A DNA stretch of 64,000 bases, taken from NCBI RefSeq assembly GCF_048266365.1, contig NZ_JBLWZP010000009.1, positions 1-64,000 on the forward strand, read 5' to 3'. The position numbers were made by a program, and so were the translations under genes. The DNA is from Galbibacter sp048266365. Lineage in GTDB: Bacteria > Bacteroidota > Bacteroidia > Flavobacteriales > Flavobacteriaceae. Shown here in pieces: positions 8,786 through 17,401 of the stretch (positions are counted from its first letter, which is position 1; the number at the start of each line of letters is the position of its first letter). The notes below the pieces were generated by a model. That model saw only the letters and a program-made list of their open reading frames with translations, was not told the DNA's origin and made no database searches.

Positions 8786-10114
8786 ATGTCAAAAAGAGTA
8801 TTAGGCCTTTTTATGTTGACGGTCTTTACACTAGCCTCGTGTAAAAAAGAAAACAAAGCACCAATTGAAGACACACAAATTAGTGCTGTCCTTGCTGAGA
8901 AGGTCGAACCTGTTGAGCTTCGAGAATTTGGATATAATCTCAATGACTATACTGTGGTGAGGGATACCATTAAGGCTGGTGATAGTTTTGGTGAGATCTT
9001 ACAACGCAATAATTTACAATATCCACAAATTTACAATATCGTAGAAGGGGCAAAGAGTGATTTTGATATTACAAATCTTCAGGTGGGTAAGCCTTATACC
9101 TTACTAATGGTTGATGGGGACTCTGTTCAACTTCCTAAATGTTTTATATACCAACCGAACAAGATCGATTATGTGGTGGTGGATTTTGCCGACACTACTG
9201 TGGTTAAAAAAGGAAAGAAAGAAGTGAAGCTTGTTGAGCGCGAAGCCACCGGAATCATTGATGGTTCTTTATACCTTACCCTACAAGAACAAGGTTTAAG
9301 TCCAATAGTCGCTTATAAAATGAGTGATATTTATGCATGGACCGTGGATTTCTTTAGAATTCAGAAGGGAGACCGTTTTAAAGTAATTTATACGGAAAAA
9401 TATATAGATGATAGTATTTATGCGGGAGTTGATAAGGTTAAAGCAGCTTATTTTGAACATAAAGGTGAGCCATTTTACGCCTTTCGTTTTGAAACAGATT
9501 CAACTAAGCATATCGTAGATTATTTTGATGAAACTGCTGATAACTTAAGACGTGCATTTTTAAAAGCACCGGTACAGTTTAGTCGAATTTCATCACGCTA
9601 TAATTTAAAGCGTAGAATAGCATTATACGGAAACCGCGTACGTCCACACAAAGGTACGGACTTTGCTGCTCCCGTTGGAACACCTATTTTATCTACAGCT
9701 AATGGAACTGTTATCGCCTCTGAGCGAAGAGGAGGGAATGGGAATTACGTCAAGGTTAAACACAACAGTACGTATTCTACCCAATATTTACACATGAAAA
9801 AGCGTAAGGTTAAGGTAGGTGATTACGTCAAACAAGGAGATGTTATTGGTTGGGTTGGAATGACAGGAAATACCTCTGGACCTCACGTTTGTTATAGATT
9901 CTGGAAAAATGGCAAACAGGTTGATCCTTTCAGACAGGATTTACCACAGGCAGAACCAATTTCGGATAGCTTAAAAGTAGACTATCTTGCTTTTATCAGT
10001 CCAATTAAGCAACAATTGGATTCGCTCATATTTGCGGATCCCAATGCCAATGAAGAAGAATTTATAACCGAATTAAATCAAGACAATGCCATTAGCAGCA
10101 AAGAATCCAACTGA
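8786..10114 (+). CDS. M23 family metallopeptidase lipoprotein
   Basis: A predicted cell-wall peptidase of the M23 (LytM-like) family, lipid-anchored through the Cys in the lipobox LASC near residue 19. A LysM-like or OapA-type N-terminal region precedes the catalytic domain at about 275-385. The zinc motif HxxxD is present (His288, Asp292 in PHKGTDF), as is the second-shell His336 in YLHMKK. The usual HxH near the end is changed to His367-Val-Cys369 (GPHVCYRF), so a cysteine stands where a zinc-binding histidine is expected. Cys can bind zinc, so activity is possible. Its last 29 bases overlap the start of pgi in another frame. Confidence 0.9.
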   Translation: MSKRVLGLFMLTVFTLASCKKENKAPIEDTQISAVLAEKVEPVELREFGYNLNDYTVVRDTIKAGDSFGEILQRNNLQYPQIYNIVEGAKSDFDITNLQVGKPYTLLMVDGDSVQLPKCFIYQPNKIDYVVVDFADTTVVKKGKKEVKLVEREATGIIDGSLYLTLQEQGLSPIVAYKMSDIYAWTVDFFRIQKGDRFKVIYTEKYIDDSIYAGVDKVKAAYFEHKGEPFYAFRFETDSTKHIVDYFDETADNLRRAFLKAPVQFSRISSRYNLKRRIALYGNRVRPHKGTDFAAPVGTPILSTANGTVIASERRGGNGNYVKVKHNSTYSTQYLHMKKRKVKVGDYVKQGDVIGWVGMTGNTSGPHVCYRFWKNGKQVDPFRQDLPQAEPISDSLKVDYLAFISPIKQQLDSLIFADPNANEEEFITELNQDNAISSKESN

Positions 10115-11726
10115 TACCACAGCTTGGAAAGAATTACAGGAATACTTTAAGAATGTCAAGGACACTCAAATAAAGGAGCTTTTTGAAAAAGATCCAGATA
10201 GAGCCAATAAATTCACCCTTAAATGGAATGATTTCTTAGTAGATTTCTCTAAGAATCGAATCGATGAAAAAACATTTCAATTATTACAAAATCTAGCCAA
10301 AGAAGCGGATCTTAAGGATGCGATTGAAAAATACTTTGGAGGTGATATTATCAATCAGACCGAAGGTAGAGCCGTTTTACATACAGCCTTAAGAACTGCA
10401 AAGTCAGCTAATGTAAAGGTGGATGGTGAAAATGTAATTCCAGAGGTTTACCAGGTTCGTGAAAAAATGAAATCCTTTACGGAGTCTATCATATCCGGAC
10501 AACACAAAGGATACACAGGAAAAGCCATTACCGATATTGTAAATATTGGAATTGGGGGATCTGATCTGGGTCCTGTTATGGTAACCGAAGCATTAGAATA
10601 CTATAAGAACCATCTTCAAGTGCATTTTGTAAGTAATGTGGATGGGGACCATGTTAGTGAGACGTTAAAAGGACTTAATCCTGAGACTACTCTTTTTATC
10701 ATTGTATCCAAGTCATTTACCACCCAGGAAACACTCACTAATGCACTAACCATTAAAAAATGGTTTTTAAATAAAGCGACTCAAAAAGATGTAGCTACTC
10801 ATTTTGTGGCCGTATCTACGAATCTTGAAAAGATCGATGAATTTGGGATTGCTACTGAGAATGTCTTTCCTATGGAAGACTGGGTTGGTGGTCGCTTCTC
10901 TTTGTGGAGTGCCGTTGGACTTTCTATAGCACTTTCTGTTGGTTATGACAATTTTGAAAAATTGTTAGACGGGGCTCAAGCTATGGATATCCACTTTAGA
11001 GAAACTCCTTTCGAAAAGAACATTCCTGTAACCCTAGCGCTTTTAAGTGTTTGGTATAATAACTTTTATGGAGCTGAGAGCGAAGCGCTTATTCCTTACA
11101 GCCAATACTTACATCGTTTAGCTGCATATTTACAGCAGGGAACCATGGAGAGTAATGGTAAGAGTGTGGATCGCAATGGAAACCCTGTTGGGTATCAAAC
11201 CGGAACCATCATCTGGGGTGAGCCTGGAACAAACTCTCAACATGCTTTCTTTCAATTGATTCATCAAGGAACCAAGTTGATCCCTACGGATTTTATCGGA
11301 TACGTAGAATCATTACACGGAGATCAAGATCATCACAATAAGCTGATGGCAAATTATTTTGCACAAACTGAAGCGCTAATGACAGGTAAAACAGCCGAAG
11401 AAGTTCGAAACGAACTTGTGGGTGGTAAAATGTCTGCGGAAGAAATTGATGCCTTAGTCCCATTTAAAGTCTTTGAAGGAAATAAACCGACAAATTCTAT
11501 TTTAATACATAAACTGACACCACAATCTTTAGGTGCTTTAGTGGCTATGTATGAGCATAAAATATTTGTTCAAGGTGTGATTTGGAACATTTTCAGCTAT
11601 GATCAGTGGGGTGTTGAGCTAGGCAAACAGCTAGCGTCCACAATTCTTAAAGACATAACCTCTGAAACTCTTAGTAAACACGATAGTTCTACGTTAAATC
11701 TTTTACAATATTTTAAGAATAATTAA
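10086..11726 (+). CDS. pgi: Glucose-6-phosphate isomerase
   Basis: Interconverts glucose 6-phosphate and fructose 6-phosphate. Signature stretches are IGIGGSDLGPVM near residues 155-166, the D-x-V-GGRFSLWSAVGL region, and GEPGTNSQHAFFQLIHQGT, which holds catalytic Glu and His. Length 546 matches the bacterial long form. The ATG at 10086 lies inside the end of the peptidase gene, and the 29-base overlap in a different frame points to coupled translation. It ends the transcript that begins at 7025, and a long hairpin follows at 11746-11790. Confidence 0.97.
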   Translation: MPLAAKNPTDTTAWKELQEYFKNVKDTQIKELFEKDPDRANKFTLKWNDFLVDFSKNRIDEKTFQLLQNLAKEADLKDAIEKYFGGDIINQTEGRAVLHTALRTAKSANVKVDGENVIPEVYQVREKMKSFTESIISGQHKGYTGKAITDIVNIGIGGSDLGPVMVTEALEYYKNHLQVHFVSNVDGDHVSETLKGLNPETTLFIIVSKSFTTQETLTNALTIKKWFLNKATQKDVATHFVAVSTNLEKIDEFGIATENVFPMEDWVGGRFSLWSAVGLSIALSVGYDNFEKLLDGAQAMDIHFRETPFEKNIPVTLALLSVWYNNFYGAESEALIPYSQYLHRLAAYLQQGTMESNGKSVDRNGNPVGYQTGTIIWGEPGTNSQHAFFQLIHQGTKLIPTDFIGYVESLHGDQDHHNKLMANYFAQTEALMTGKTAEEVRNELVGGKMSAEEIDALVPFKVFEGNKPTNSILIHKLTPQSLGALVAMYEHKIFVQGVIWNIFSYDQWGVELGKQLASTILKDITSETLSKHDSSTLNLLQYFKNN

Positions 11727-11745
11727 CAATTATTATATAAATCCT

Positions 11746-11792
11746 AAATCGTAGCCTTATAATATCCATTATATTATAATGTTACGATTTTT
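11746..11792 (+). terminator. Long hairpin, probable terminator after pgi
   Basis: Arms 11746-11753/11783-11790 (eight pairs) and 11757-11765/11771-11779 (nine pairs) are joined through a nearly paired 3x3 internal loop, with a five-base top loop. Five T bases end the 3' arm. It separates pgi from the promoter of the next gene. Confidence 0.7.
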
Positions 11793-11795
11793 GTT

Positions 11796-11825
11796 TACAT
11801 TTGTCATTGTGTTAAATTATTTAAC
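11796..11825 (+). promoter_or_regulatory. -7 box and overlapping dyad before TonB receptor
   Basis: TACATTTG at 11796-11803 matches TAnnTTTG; no clear TTG box at the right distance is seen. A symmetric dyad GTTAAA-TTA-TTTAAC at 11811-11825 covers the predicted transcript start, where a repressor could act. The resulting leader would be about 80 bases. Confidence 0.4.
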
Positions 11826-11891
11826 ATTCACTTAATGCGAGAGTCCTTTTTAAATGGGATTTTTGCAGGGTCAAATTAAATTAAACAACAA

Positions 11892-14537
11892 ATGAAGACA
11901 ATTTACAATTGGATTTTTACCGCAGTATTTGCGTTAATTACAACTGCAGCATTCTCGCAAGGAACTATTTCGGGTTCTGTAGTTGATGGTAGCATGGGGC
12001 AGCCTTTGCCAGGTGCAAATGTCATGATCAAAGGTTCTAATATTGGAACTTCTACTGATTTTGACGGTAACTTTACCTTAGATGTGAACCAGGATTCTGG
12101 TACGGTGACTGTTTCTTACATTGGTTTTATCGCAAAACAAGTAAGTTATACGTTAACTAATGGTACTGCTAATATCGGTACAGTAAGTTTGAAACCGGAT
12201 GCGCAAGAGCTAGAAGGGGTAGTTGTTGTTGGGTCAGGGATAATTGACTTAGCGAGAGACAGACAAACGCCTATTGCGGTTTCAACTGTAGGCGTAGAAG
12301 AGATTCAAGCTAAAGCGGTTGGGAATGTTGAATTTCCAGAGATTTTGAAGAATACACCTTCTGTGTATGTATCAAACCAATCCGGAGGTTTTGGTGAATC
12401 ACAAATGTTTGTTAGAGGATTTGACCAAACGAATACTGCATTCTTACTTAACGGACAGCCTATTAATGGCATGGAAGACGGTAAAGTTTACTGGTCTAAC
12501 TGGTCAGGAATGTCTGACATCGCTCAAGGTATTCAAATTCAAAGAGGACTTGGTTCTTCCAAGCTTGCTATCTCTTCAGTTGGTGGTACGGTTAATATTG
12601 TTACCAAAACTACTGAGATGACAAAAGGAGGTTTCGCAAGATTCATGGTAGGTAATGGCAGTTATTTCAAAACTACAGCAGCTTATAACACTGGGATGAG
12701 TGAAAACGGATGGGGATTTTCTTTCCTTTTAGACCACTGGCAAGCGCATAGCAAATACGCTGATGGTACTAAAGGACAAGGTCAGAACTACTTCTTTTCT
12801 GTTGGTAAAAAAGCAGGAGATCACAATTTCAACTTCCTGTTTACGGGTGCGCCACAGTGGCACGACCAAAACTTTTCTAAAAGTCAGGAGTTATTTGACC
12901 GTTACGGACTTAAATACAATAACAATTACGGATTCTATAGAAACCAATCCGGTGACTATAAGTATCTTTCACTTAGAAGAAACTACTACCATAAACCAGT
13001 AATTAACCTGAACTGGGACTGGGCAATTTCTGAAAAATCAAATCTTTCTACTGTTGTATACGCTTCTTTCGGACGTGGTGGTGGAACTGGAGATTACGGA
13101 AATGGAGTTTCCTATGTTGATAATGGAGACGATTCAATGAGAGGAGCTTATTTGCCTTCTAATGGACAAATCGACTGGGATTATATCCGAAACTCTTACA
13201 ACGCCGGCATTGCAAACGGAATTAGCGAAGGTTATAATGGTACTATGTTGAGAAGTTCTGTAAACAACCACGCTTGGTATGGTGCTGTTGTTAACTATGA
13301 ATTTGATACTCAAAATGAATTTAAATATAATGTTGGTGCTGATGTTCGTTTTTACAAAGGTGATCACTTTAGACAGATTACAGATTTACTTGGGTTGAAA
13401 GGTAGAATCGAACCTATAGGAGGACGTCCTGATGGTTATATTGTTGATGAAACTTTTGATCCAAACCCTTGGGCTGCATTGTTTAACTATGCGGACAAAG
13501 ATCAGAGGATTGATTATGATTACTCTGAGAACATCAATTATCAAGGTGTTTTTGGTCAAGCAGAATATGCTAAGGATAATTTCAGTGCATTTGTTCAGGG
13601 TGCCTTATCTAACCAATCTTACAAAAGAGAAGACCGAGGAAATTTTGACTTTGACAATCCTAAAAAATCTGAAAAAGTTAGTAGAACCGGTTACAACTTA
13701 AAAGGAGGTGCTGCATGGGAATTTAGTGAAGGTCATACAATCTATGCTAACGCTGGAAACTATTCAAGACAACCTTTCTTAGATAATATCTTCCCATCTT
13801 ATGATGATAATACGCAATTAGCAGAGCCAAAAGTTGATAACGAGAAGATCCTTGGACTTGAAGCTGGATACCGTCTACAATTAGGAAACTTCATAGGTAG
13901 CTTTAATGCCTATTATACAAGCTGGGATAACAGATTCCAATCCTTCAGTGGAGAATACGAAGATGTTGCGGATGCGATCATTAGATTGACTAATATCGGA
14001 CAATTGCACAAAGGTGTTGAGATCGATGGTAAGTGGAGACCTACCAATACATTCATGTTAAGAGGTTACTTTACAGTAGGAAACTGGGAGTATGACGGAT
14101 CATCTCCTGTATATATCATCGATAATAATGATAACTCAGCAGTAGATAATTTTGAAGTTGACTTGACAGGTACAAAAGTAGGTCAAGCGCCTCAGACTTC
14201 TTTCGGTCTTGGAACTTCATTTGATGTAATTCAAGACAAGTTTTCAGTAGATGCTGACTGGAACTACTATGCGAACCTATACGGTTTCGTTGACGCAGAG
14301 GATGTTGCTCAAAACCAATTAGATAACGCAGGGGTTTACCAACCTGAGAAATTGGATGCTTATTCACTATTTGATCTTGGAGCTACTTACAGACTACAAT
14401 TCGGTAGTGATGATATCAGCATTAGGGGTAACGTATACAACTTATTTGATACCGAGTATATCAACCAAAAAGACAGCTACGGTTATTACTATGGAAATGG
14501 GTTAACTTGGAACTTATCAGTTCGCTATAATTTCTAG
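11892..14537 (+). CDS. TonB-dependent receptor with carboxypeptidase-regulatory-like domain
   Basis: An 881-residue outer-membrane receptor importing an unknown substrate with energy from TonB. It has a signal peptide (residues 1-23, ending AFSQG), a CarboxypepD_reg-like beta sandwich at about 24-105 (GTISGSVVDGSMGQPLPGANV), a plug domain near 115-235 (TPSVYVSNQSGGFGESQMFVRG), and a 22-strand barrel ending NLSVRYNF. No SusD partner gene follows, so it is not a classic polysaccharide-utilisation SusC pair. It is transcribed alone, between a hairpin on each side. The substrate cannot be inferred from sequence. Confidence 0.92.
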   Translation: MKTIYNWIFTAVFALITTAAFSQGTISGSVVDGSMGQPLPGANVMIKGSNIGTSTDFDGNFTLDVNQDSGTVTVSYIGFIAKQVSYTLTNGTANIGTVSLKPDAQELEGVVVVGSGIIDLARDRQTPIAVSTVGVEEIQAKAVGNVEFPEILKNTPSVYVSNQSGGFGESQMFVRGFDQTNTAFLLNGQPINGMEDGKVYWSNWSGMSDIAQGIQIQRGLGSSKLAISSVGGTVNIVTKTTEMTKGGFARFMVGNGSYFKTTAAYNTGMSENGWGFSFLLDHWQAHSKYADGTKGQGQNYFFSVGKKAGDHNFNFLFTGAPQWHDQNFSKSQELFDRYGLKYNNNYGFYRNQSGDYKYLSLRRNYYHKPVINLNWDWAISEKSNLSTVVYASFGRGGGTGDYGNGVSYVDNGDDSMRGAYLPSNGQIDWDYIRNSYNAGIANGISEGYNGTMLRSSVNNHAWYGAVVNYEFDTQNEFKYNVGADVRFYKGDHFRQITDLLGLKGRIEPIGGRPDGYIVDETFDPNPWAALFNYADKDQRIDYDYSENINYQGVFGQAEYAKDNFSAFVQGALSNQSYKREDRGNFDFDNPKKSEKVSRTGYNLKGGAAWEFSEGHTIYANAGNYSRQPFLDNIFPSYDDNTQLAEPKVDNEKILGLEAGYRLQLGNFIGSFNAYYTSWDNRFQSFSGEYEDVADAIIRLTNIGQLHKGVEIDGKWRPTNTFMLRGYFTVGNWEYDGSSPVYIIDNNDNSAVDNFEVDLTGTKVGQAPQTSFGLGTSFDVIQDKFSVDADWNYYANLYGFVDAEDVAQNQLDNAGVYQPEKLDAYSLFDLGATYRLQFGSDDISIRGNVYNLFDTEYINQKDSYGYYYGNGLTWNLSVRYNF

Positions 14538-14561
14538 AAAGTATACCTAAATAATACATAA

Positions 14562-14592
14562 AAACCCCGGGCTTAAAAGTCCGGGTTTTTTT
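14562..14592 (+). terminator. Intrinsic terminator after TonB receptor
   Basis: The stem 14566-14573/14578-14585 is GC-rich (CCCGGGCT with AGTCCGGG, one G-T pair), has a four-base loop, and is followed by seven T bases. Confidence 0.9.
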
Positions 14593-14604
14593 GTATCTTT
14601 TCGG

Positions 14605-14636
14605 TTGATAAGTCTGCACTTAATTGTGTATTTTTG
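14605..14636 (+). promoter_or_regulatory. Promoter of the small membrane protein gene
   Basis: TTG at 14605-14607 and TATTTTTG at 14629-14636 match the Bacteroidota consensus, with 21 bases between. The expected transcript start lies about 15-20 bases before the ATG at 14659. Confidence 0.65.
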
Positions 14637-14658
14637 ATAACTAAAACAAAATATACTC

Positions 14659-15093
14659 ATGTACTCTACTCTTAATTTATTACACTCATATTGGGCGTAT
14701 TTCACTTTGATCATGCTGCTGGTAGCAGTATTGAATGCTCTAAATGGATATTTCAGCAAAAATGAATTTAGTATGTCTAAAGATTTTAGAATAAGTCTTT
14801 TTGCTTTGATTTTTACACATATCCAGATCCTACTAGGATTGATTCTTTACTTTACGAGTCCTTATTTTGCTTCATGGCAGGCTGGAGGAGTGATGGGCGA
14901 TAGCTTCTTACGTCTAGTTCTAGTAGAACATCCATTCATTAATCTTATTGCAGTGGCATTGATTACTATTGGGTGGAGTAAACATAAAAAAGTTACAGCT
15001 TCCAAATCTAAATTCAAAAACATAGCACTTTTTTATGGTATCGGTTTAGTTCTGATACTTCTTAGAATCCCATATATGCTTTGGTTTGATTAA
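14659..15093 (+). CDS. Four-helix membrane protein, cytochrome-b-like
   Basis: A 144-residue protein with four predicted membrane helices (about 10-30, 45-68, 90-108, 120-140). Related flavobacterial proteins are often labelled cytochrome b, which fits the scattered membrane-facing histidines (LLHSYW, FTHIQ, VEHPF), but no bis-His haem pattern can be proved by eye. It has its own consensus promoter and its own terminator, so it is a single-gene transcript. A role in membrane redox chemistry is possible but unsupported beyond this. Confidence 0.75.
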   Translation: MYSTLNLLHSYWAYFTLIMLLVAVLNALNGYFSKNEFSMSKDFRISLFALIFTHIQILLGLILYFTSPYFASWQAGGVMGDSFLRLVLVEHPFINLIAVALITIGWSKHKKVTASKSKFKNIALFYGIGLVLILLRIPYMLWFD

Positions 15094-15123
15094 ATGAGCT
15101 GAATAATTTAAAATAATACAACA

Positions 15124-15164
15124 ATAGGCATGGTGTAATTCAAAACATCATGCTTATTTTTTTG
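15124..15164 (+). terminator. Intrinsic terminator after membrane protein gene
   Basis: GCATGGTG (15128-15135) pairs with CATCATGC (15146-15153), with one G-T pair. The loop is ten bases, and a T-rich tract with seven consecutive T bases follows to 15162. Confidence 0.75.
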
Positions 15165-15168
15165 ATAT

Positions 15169-17292
15169 ATGCTGACGAACAATATACCTCGGATCGGTGG
15201 TCTCCACACCACTTCTACAAAACGATTATTGATCATTTCCACTTGGATTCTTTTACTTGTGTGTCATAGTAGCCTCTTCGCCCAAAATCATAATAGTGAT
15301 ACACTATCTGAAGTTGTTTTGGAAACTCGACGTAATAAACGCACTACCCCAACAGTCCTTCACGCGACTTTGGATACTGCTATTTTAGCCCGTTACTCGC
15401 CCGTAGGACTGATACAGGCACTCAATGAAATTCCGGGAGTTCAAATTTTTTCCGGTGGAATGGGCACCAATAGACTTACAGTTAGAGGCGTAGGTGCAAG
15501 GACGCCTTACGGCACCTCAAAAATTAAAGCTTATTTTAACGGAATACCGATTACCAGTGGAATTGGAGAAACGAGTTTTAATATATACGATCCGGAATCC
15601 ATTCAAAATATTGATCTCATCAGCGGCCCGAAAGGAAGCCTCTATGGCGCGAATTTAGGTGGGGCTATGCTCTTGTATACTAAAATGGCTAAACCGAACA
15701 CTACGGTTTTAAAAGAAGGATTTAATGTTGGATCTTTTGGCCTTTTTAAAAACAGCCTGAGCTTTAACCATCGAAGGGAGGACTATTACATCAATGTATT
15801 TCAGGATCACATGCAAACAGATGGATTTAGGGATAACAGCAGCTATGAGAGAAATATGGTCATGCTAGATGCAGGTATCATCTTAAATCCCAATAATGAA
15901 CTTTTGCTGTTGTTTCAACAACTCAACTACAATGCGCAAATAGCAAGTTCAATTAGCAAGACAGACTTTGAAGAGAACCCAAGTGCTGCCGCCGCAAATT
16001 GGGGTGCGGCCAAGGGTTATGAGGATAATAAAATCACTACCCTTGGCTTGAGCTATATTCACGGGTTTTCAAGCCAATTAAAAAATAAGACATCAGTATT
16101 CTACTCCTATTTGGATCATTACGAGCCAAGGCCTTTTAATATTCTAGATGAGTTTTCAAATAGCTATGGATTTCGCTCCTCCTTTCTAGGTTCTTTGAAC
16201 CTAATACCGCTTAAAAATAATTTTGAAGTGGGATTGGAGTGGTATAGGGATACCTACCACTGGTCCACCCTTGAAAATCTATACGAGCAAAATAATGGAA
16301 AGGGAAGTTTGGCAGGGGATCGTCTTAGTGACAATAAGGAATATCGAAACCGCTGGAGCGGGTTTATGAGTTGGGATTTCTTTATCGACCGCTGGGCTTT
16401 TACCGCGGGACTACACTTAAATAGCAGTTCCTATAGTTTTAGGGATTATTTCAATACTGGGGAGTCTAATAAAAATGCCAAAAGAGACTTTGATGCCGTA
16501 TGGGCGCCAAGTATCAGTGTTGAGTATAGCGTAAACCCACATTGGAGACTTAATGGAAATGTTAGCTATGGTTATAATATTCCAAATTTGGAAGAAACCT
16601 TGACCCCTGAAGGTGTTATAAATCCTGAAATCGGCCCAGAAACGGGTTGGAACTATGAATTAGGTACCTACCATAGCCTTGTAGATCATAAATTAAACCT
16701 ATCTCTAGTGCTCTATTATATGGATGTGGAGAATCTTTTGGTTTCTGATCGTGTTGGAGAAGATCAATATATCGGTAGAAATGCCGGACAGGTTTCTCAT
16801 AAGGGAATAGAGTTTCATGCCGACTACAACCAATTGCTTTTTCAACGATTGTCATTTAGGCCTTACCTTAACCTAACGCTCAATCACCATAGGTTTGAGG
16901 AGTTTATAAGTGAGGACACTGATTATTCCGGAAATAAACTTACCGGGGTGCCAGAGCATACTATTGCCGGGGGAGTGGTTCTAAATGATCCTTCTGGATT
17001 GTTCCTGACAACCACCATGAAGTATGTAGGGCAAACACCAATGGATGATGCGAATACGCAGTACAATCAATCCTATACAGTTGTTAATATCAAGGCGGGA
17101 TATGAGCGGCAGTTATGGGATCATATGCATATGAGGCTGAGCTTTGGAATTGACAATGTATTGGATGAAAAGTATGCTTCTTCTATTCTTGTTAATGCCG
17201 TTGGATTTGGGAGTTCTCAGCCACGTTATTATTATCCGGGGTTACCTGTTAATTATTATGGGGGCTTGAGCCTGAGATACAGTTTTAATTAA
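15169..17292 (+). CDS. TonB-dependent receptor, iron-complex type
   Basis: A 707-residue outer-membrane receptor. A signal peptide ends near residue 39 (SSLFAQ). It lacks a carboxypeptidase-like domain and begins directly with a TonB-box-like stretch (DTLSEVVLETRR) and a plug domain (LIQALNEIPGVQIFSGG, then RLTVRGVGARTPYG), followed by the barrel ending LSLRYSFN. This short architecture is usual for siderophore, haem or vitamin receptors (FecA/CirA-like) rather than SusC glycan receptors. The ligand is unknown. It starts only a few bases after the terminator of the preceding gene, so its promoter must overlap that region or transcription must read through. Confidence 0.9.
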   Translation: MLTNNIPRIGGLHTTSTKRLLIISTWILLLVCHSSLFAQNHNSDTLSEVVLETRRNKRTTPTVLHATLDTAILARYSPVGLIQALNEIPGVQIFSGGMGTNRLTVRGVGARTPYGTSKIKAYFNGIPITSGIGETSFNIYDPESIQNIDLISGPKGSLYGANLGGAMLLYTKMAKPNTTVLKEGFNVGSFGLFKNSLSFNHRREDYYINVFQDHMQTDGFRDNSSYERNMVMLDAGIILNPNNELLLLFQQLNYNAQIASSISKTDFEENPSAAAANWGAAKGYEDNKITTLGLSYIHGFSSQLKNKTSVFYSYLDHYEPRPFNILDEFSNSYGFRSSFLGSLNLIPLKNNFEVGLEWYRDTYHWSTLENLYEQNNGKGSLAGDRLSDNKEYRNRWSGFMSWDFFIDRWAFTAGLHLNSSSYSFRDYFNTGESNKNAKRDFDAVWAPSISVEYSVNPHWRLNGNVSYGYNIPNLEETLTPEGVINPEIGPETGWNYELGTYHSLVDHKLNLSLVLYYMDVENLLVSDRVGEDQYIGRNAGQVSHKGIEFHADYNQLLFQRLSFRPYLNLTLNHHRFEEFISEDTDYSGNKLTGVPEHTIAGGVVLNDPSGLFLTTTMKYVGQTPMDDANTQYNQSYTVVNIKAGYERQLWDHMHMRLSFGIDNVLDEKYASSILVNAVGFGSSQPRYYYPGLPVNYYGGLSLRYSFN

Positions 17293-17325
17293 CCGAGGTA
17301 TAAGCCGTTTTCTTATGAAGCAAAA

Positions 17326-17361
17326 AAGAAAACCCTAAAAGTGTTGAAGCTTTTAGGGTTT
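17326..17361 (-). terminator. Terminator of glyS
   Basis: A perfect 12-bp stem (17330-17341/17350-17361) with an eight-base loop. Read on the minus strand it is followed by a T-rich tract, so it ends glyS. It may also stop transcription arriving from the TonB receptor gene. Confidence 0.85.
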
Positions 17362-17401
17362 GAAATATGTTACCGTATATTGACTTCAGAATACACTGAA
17401 A

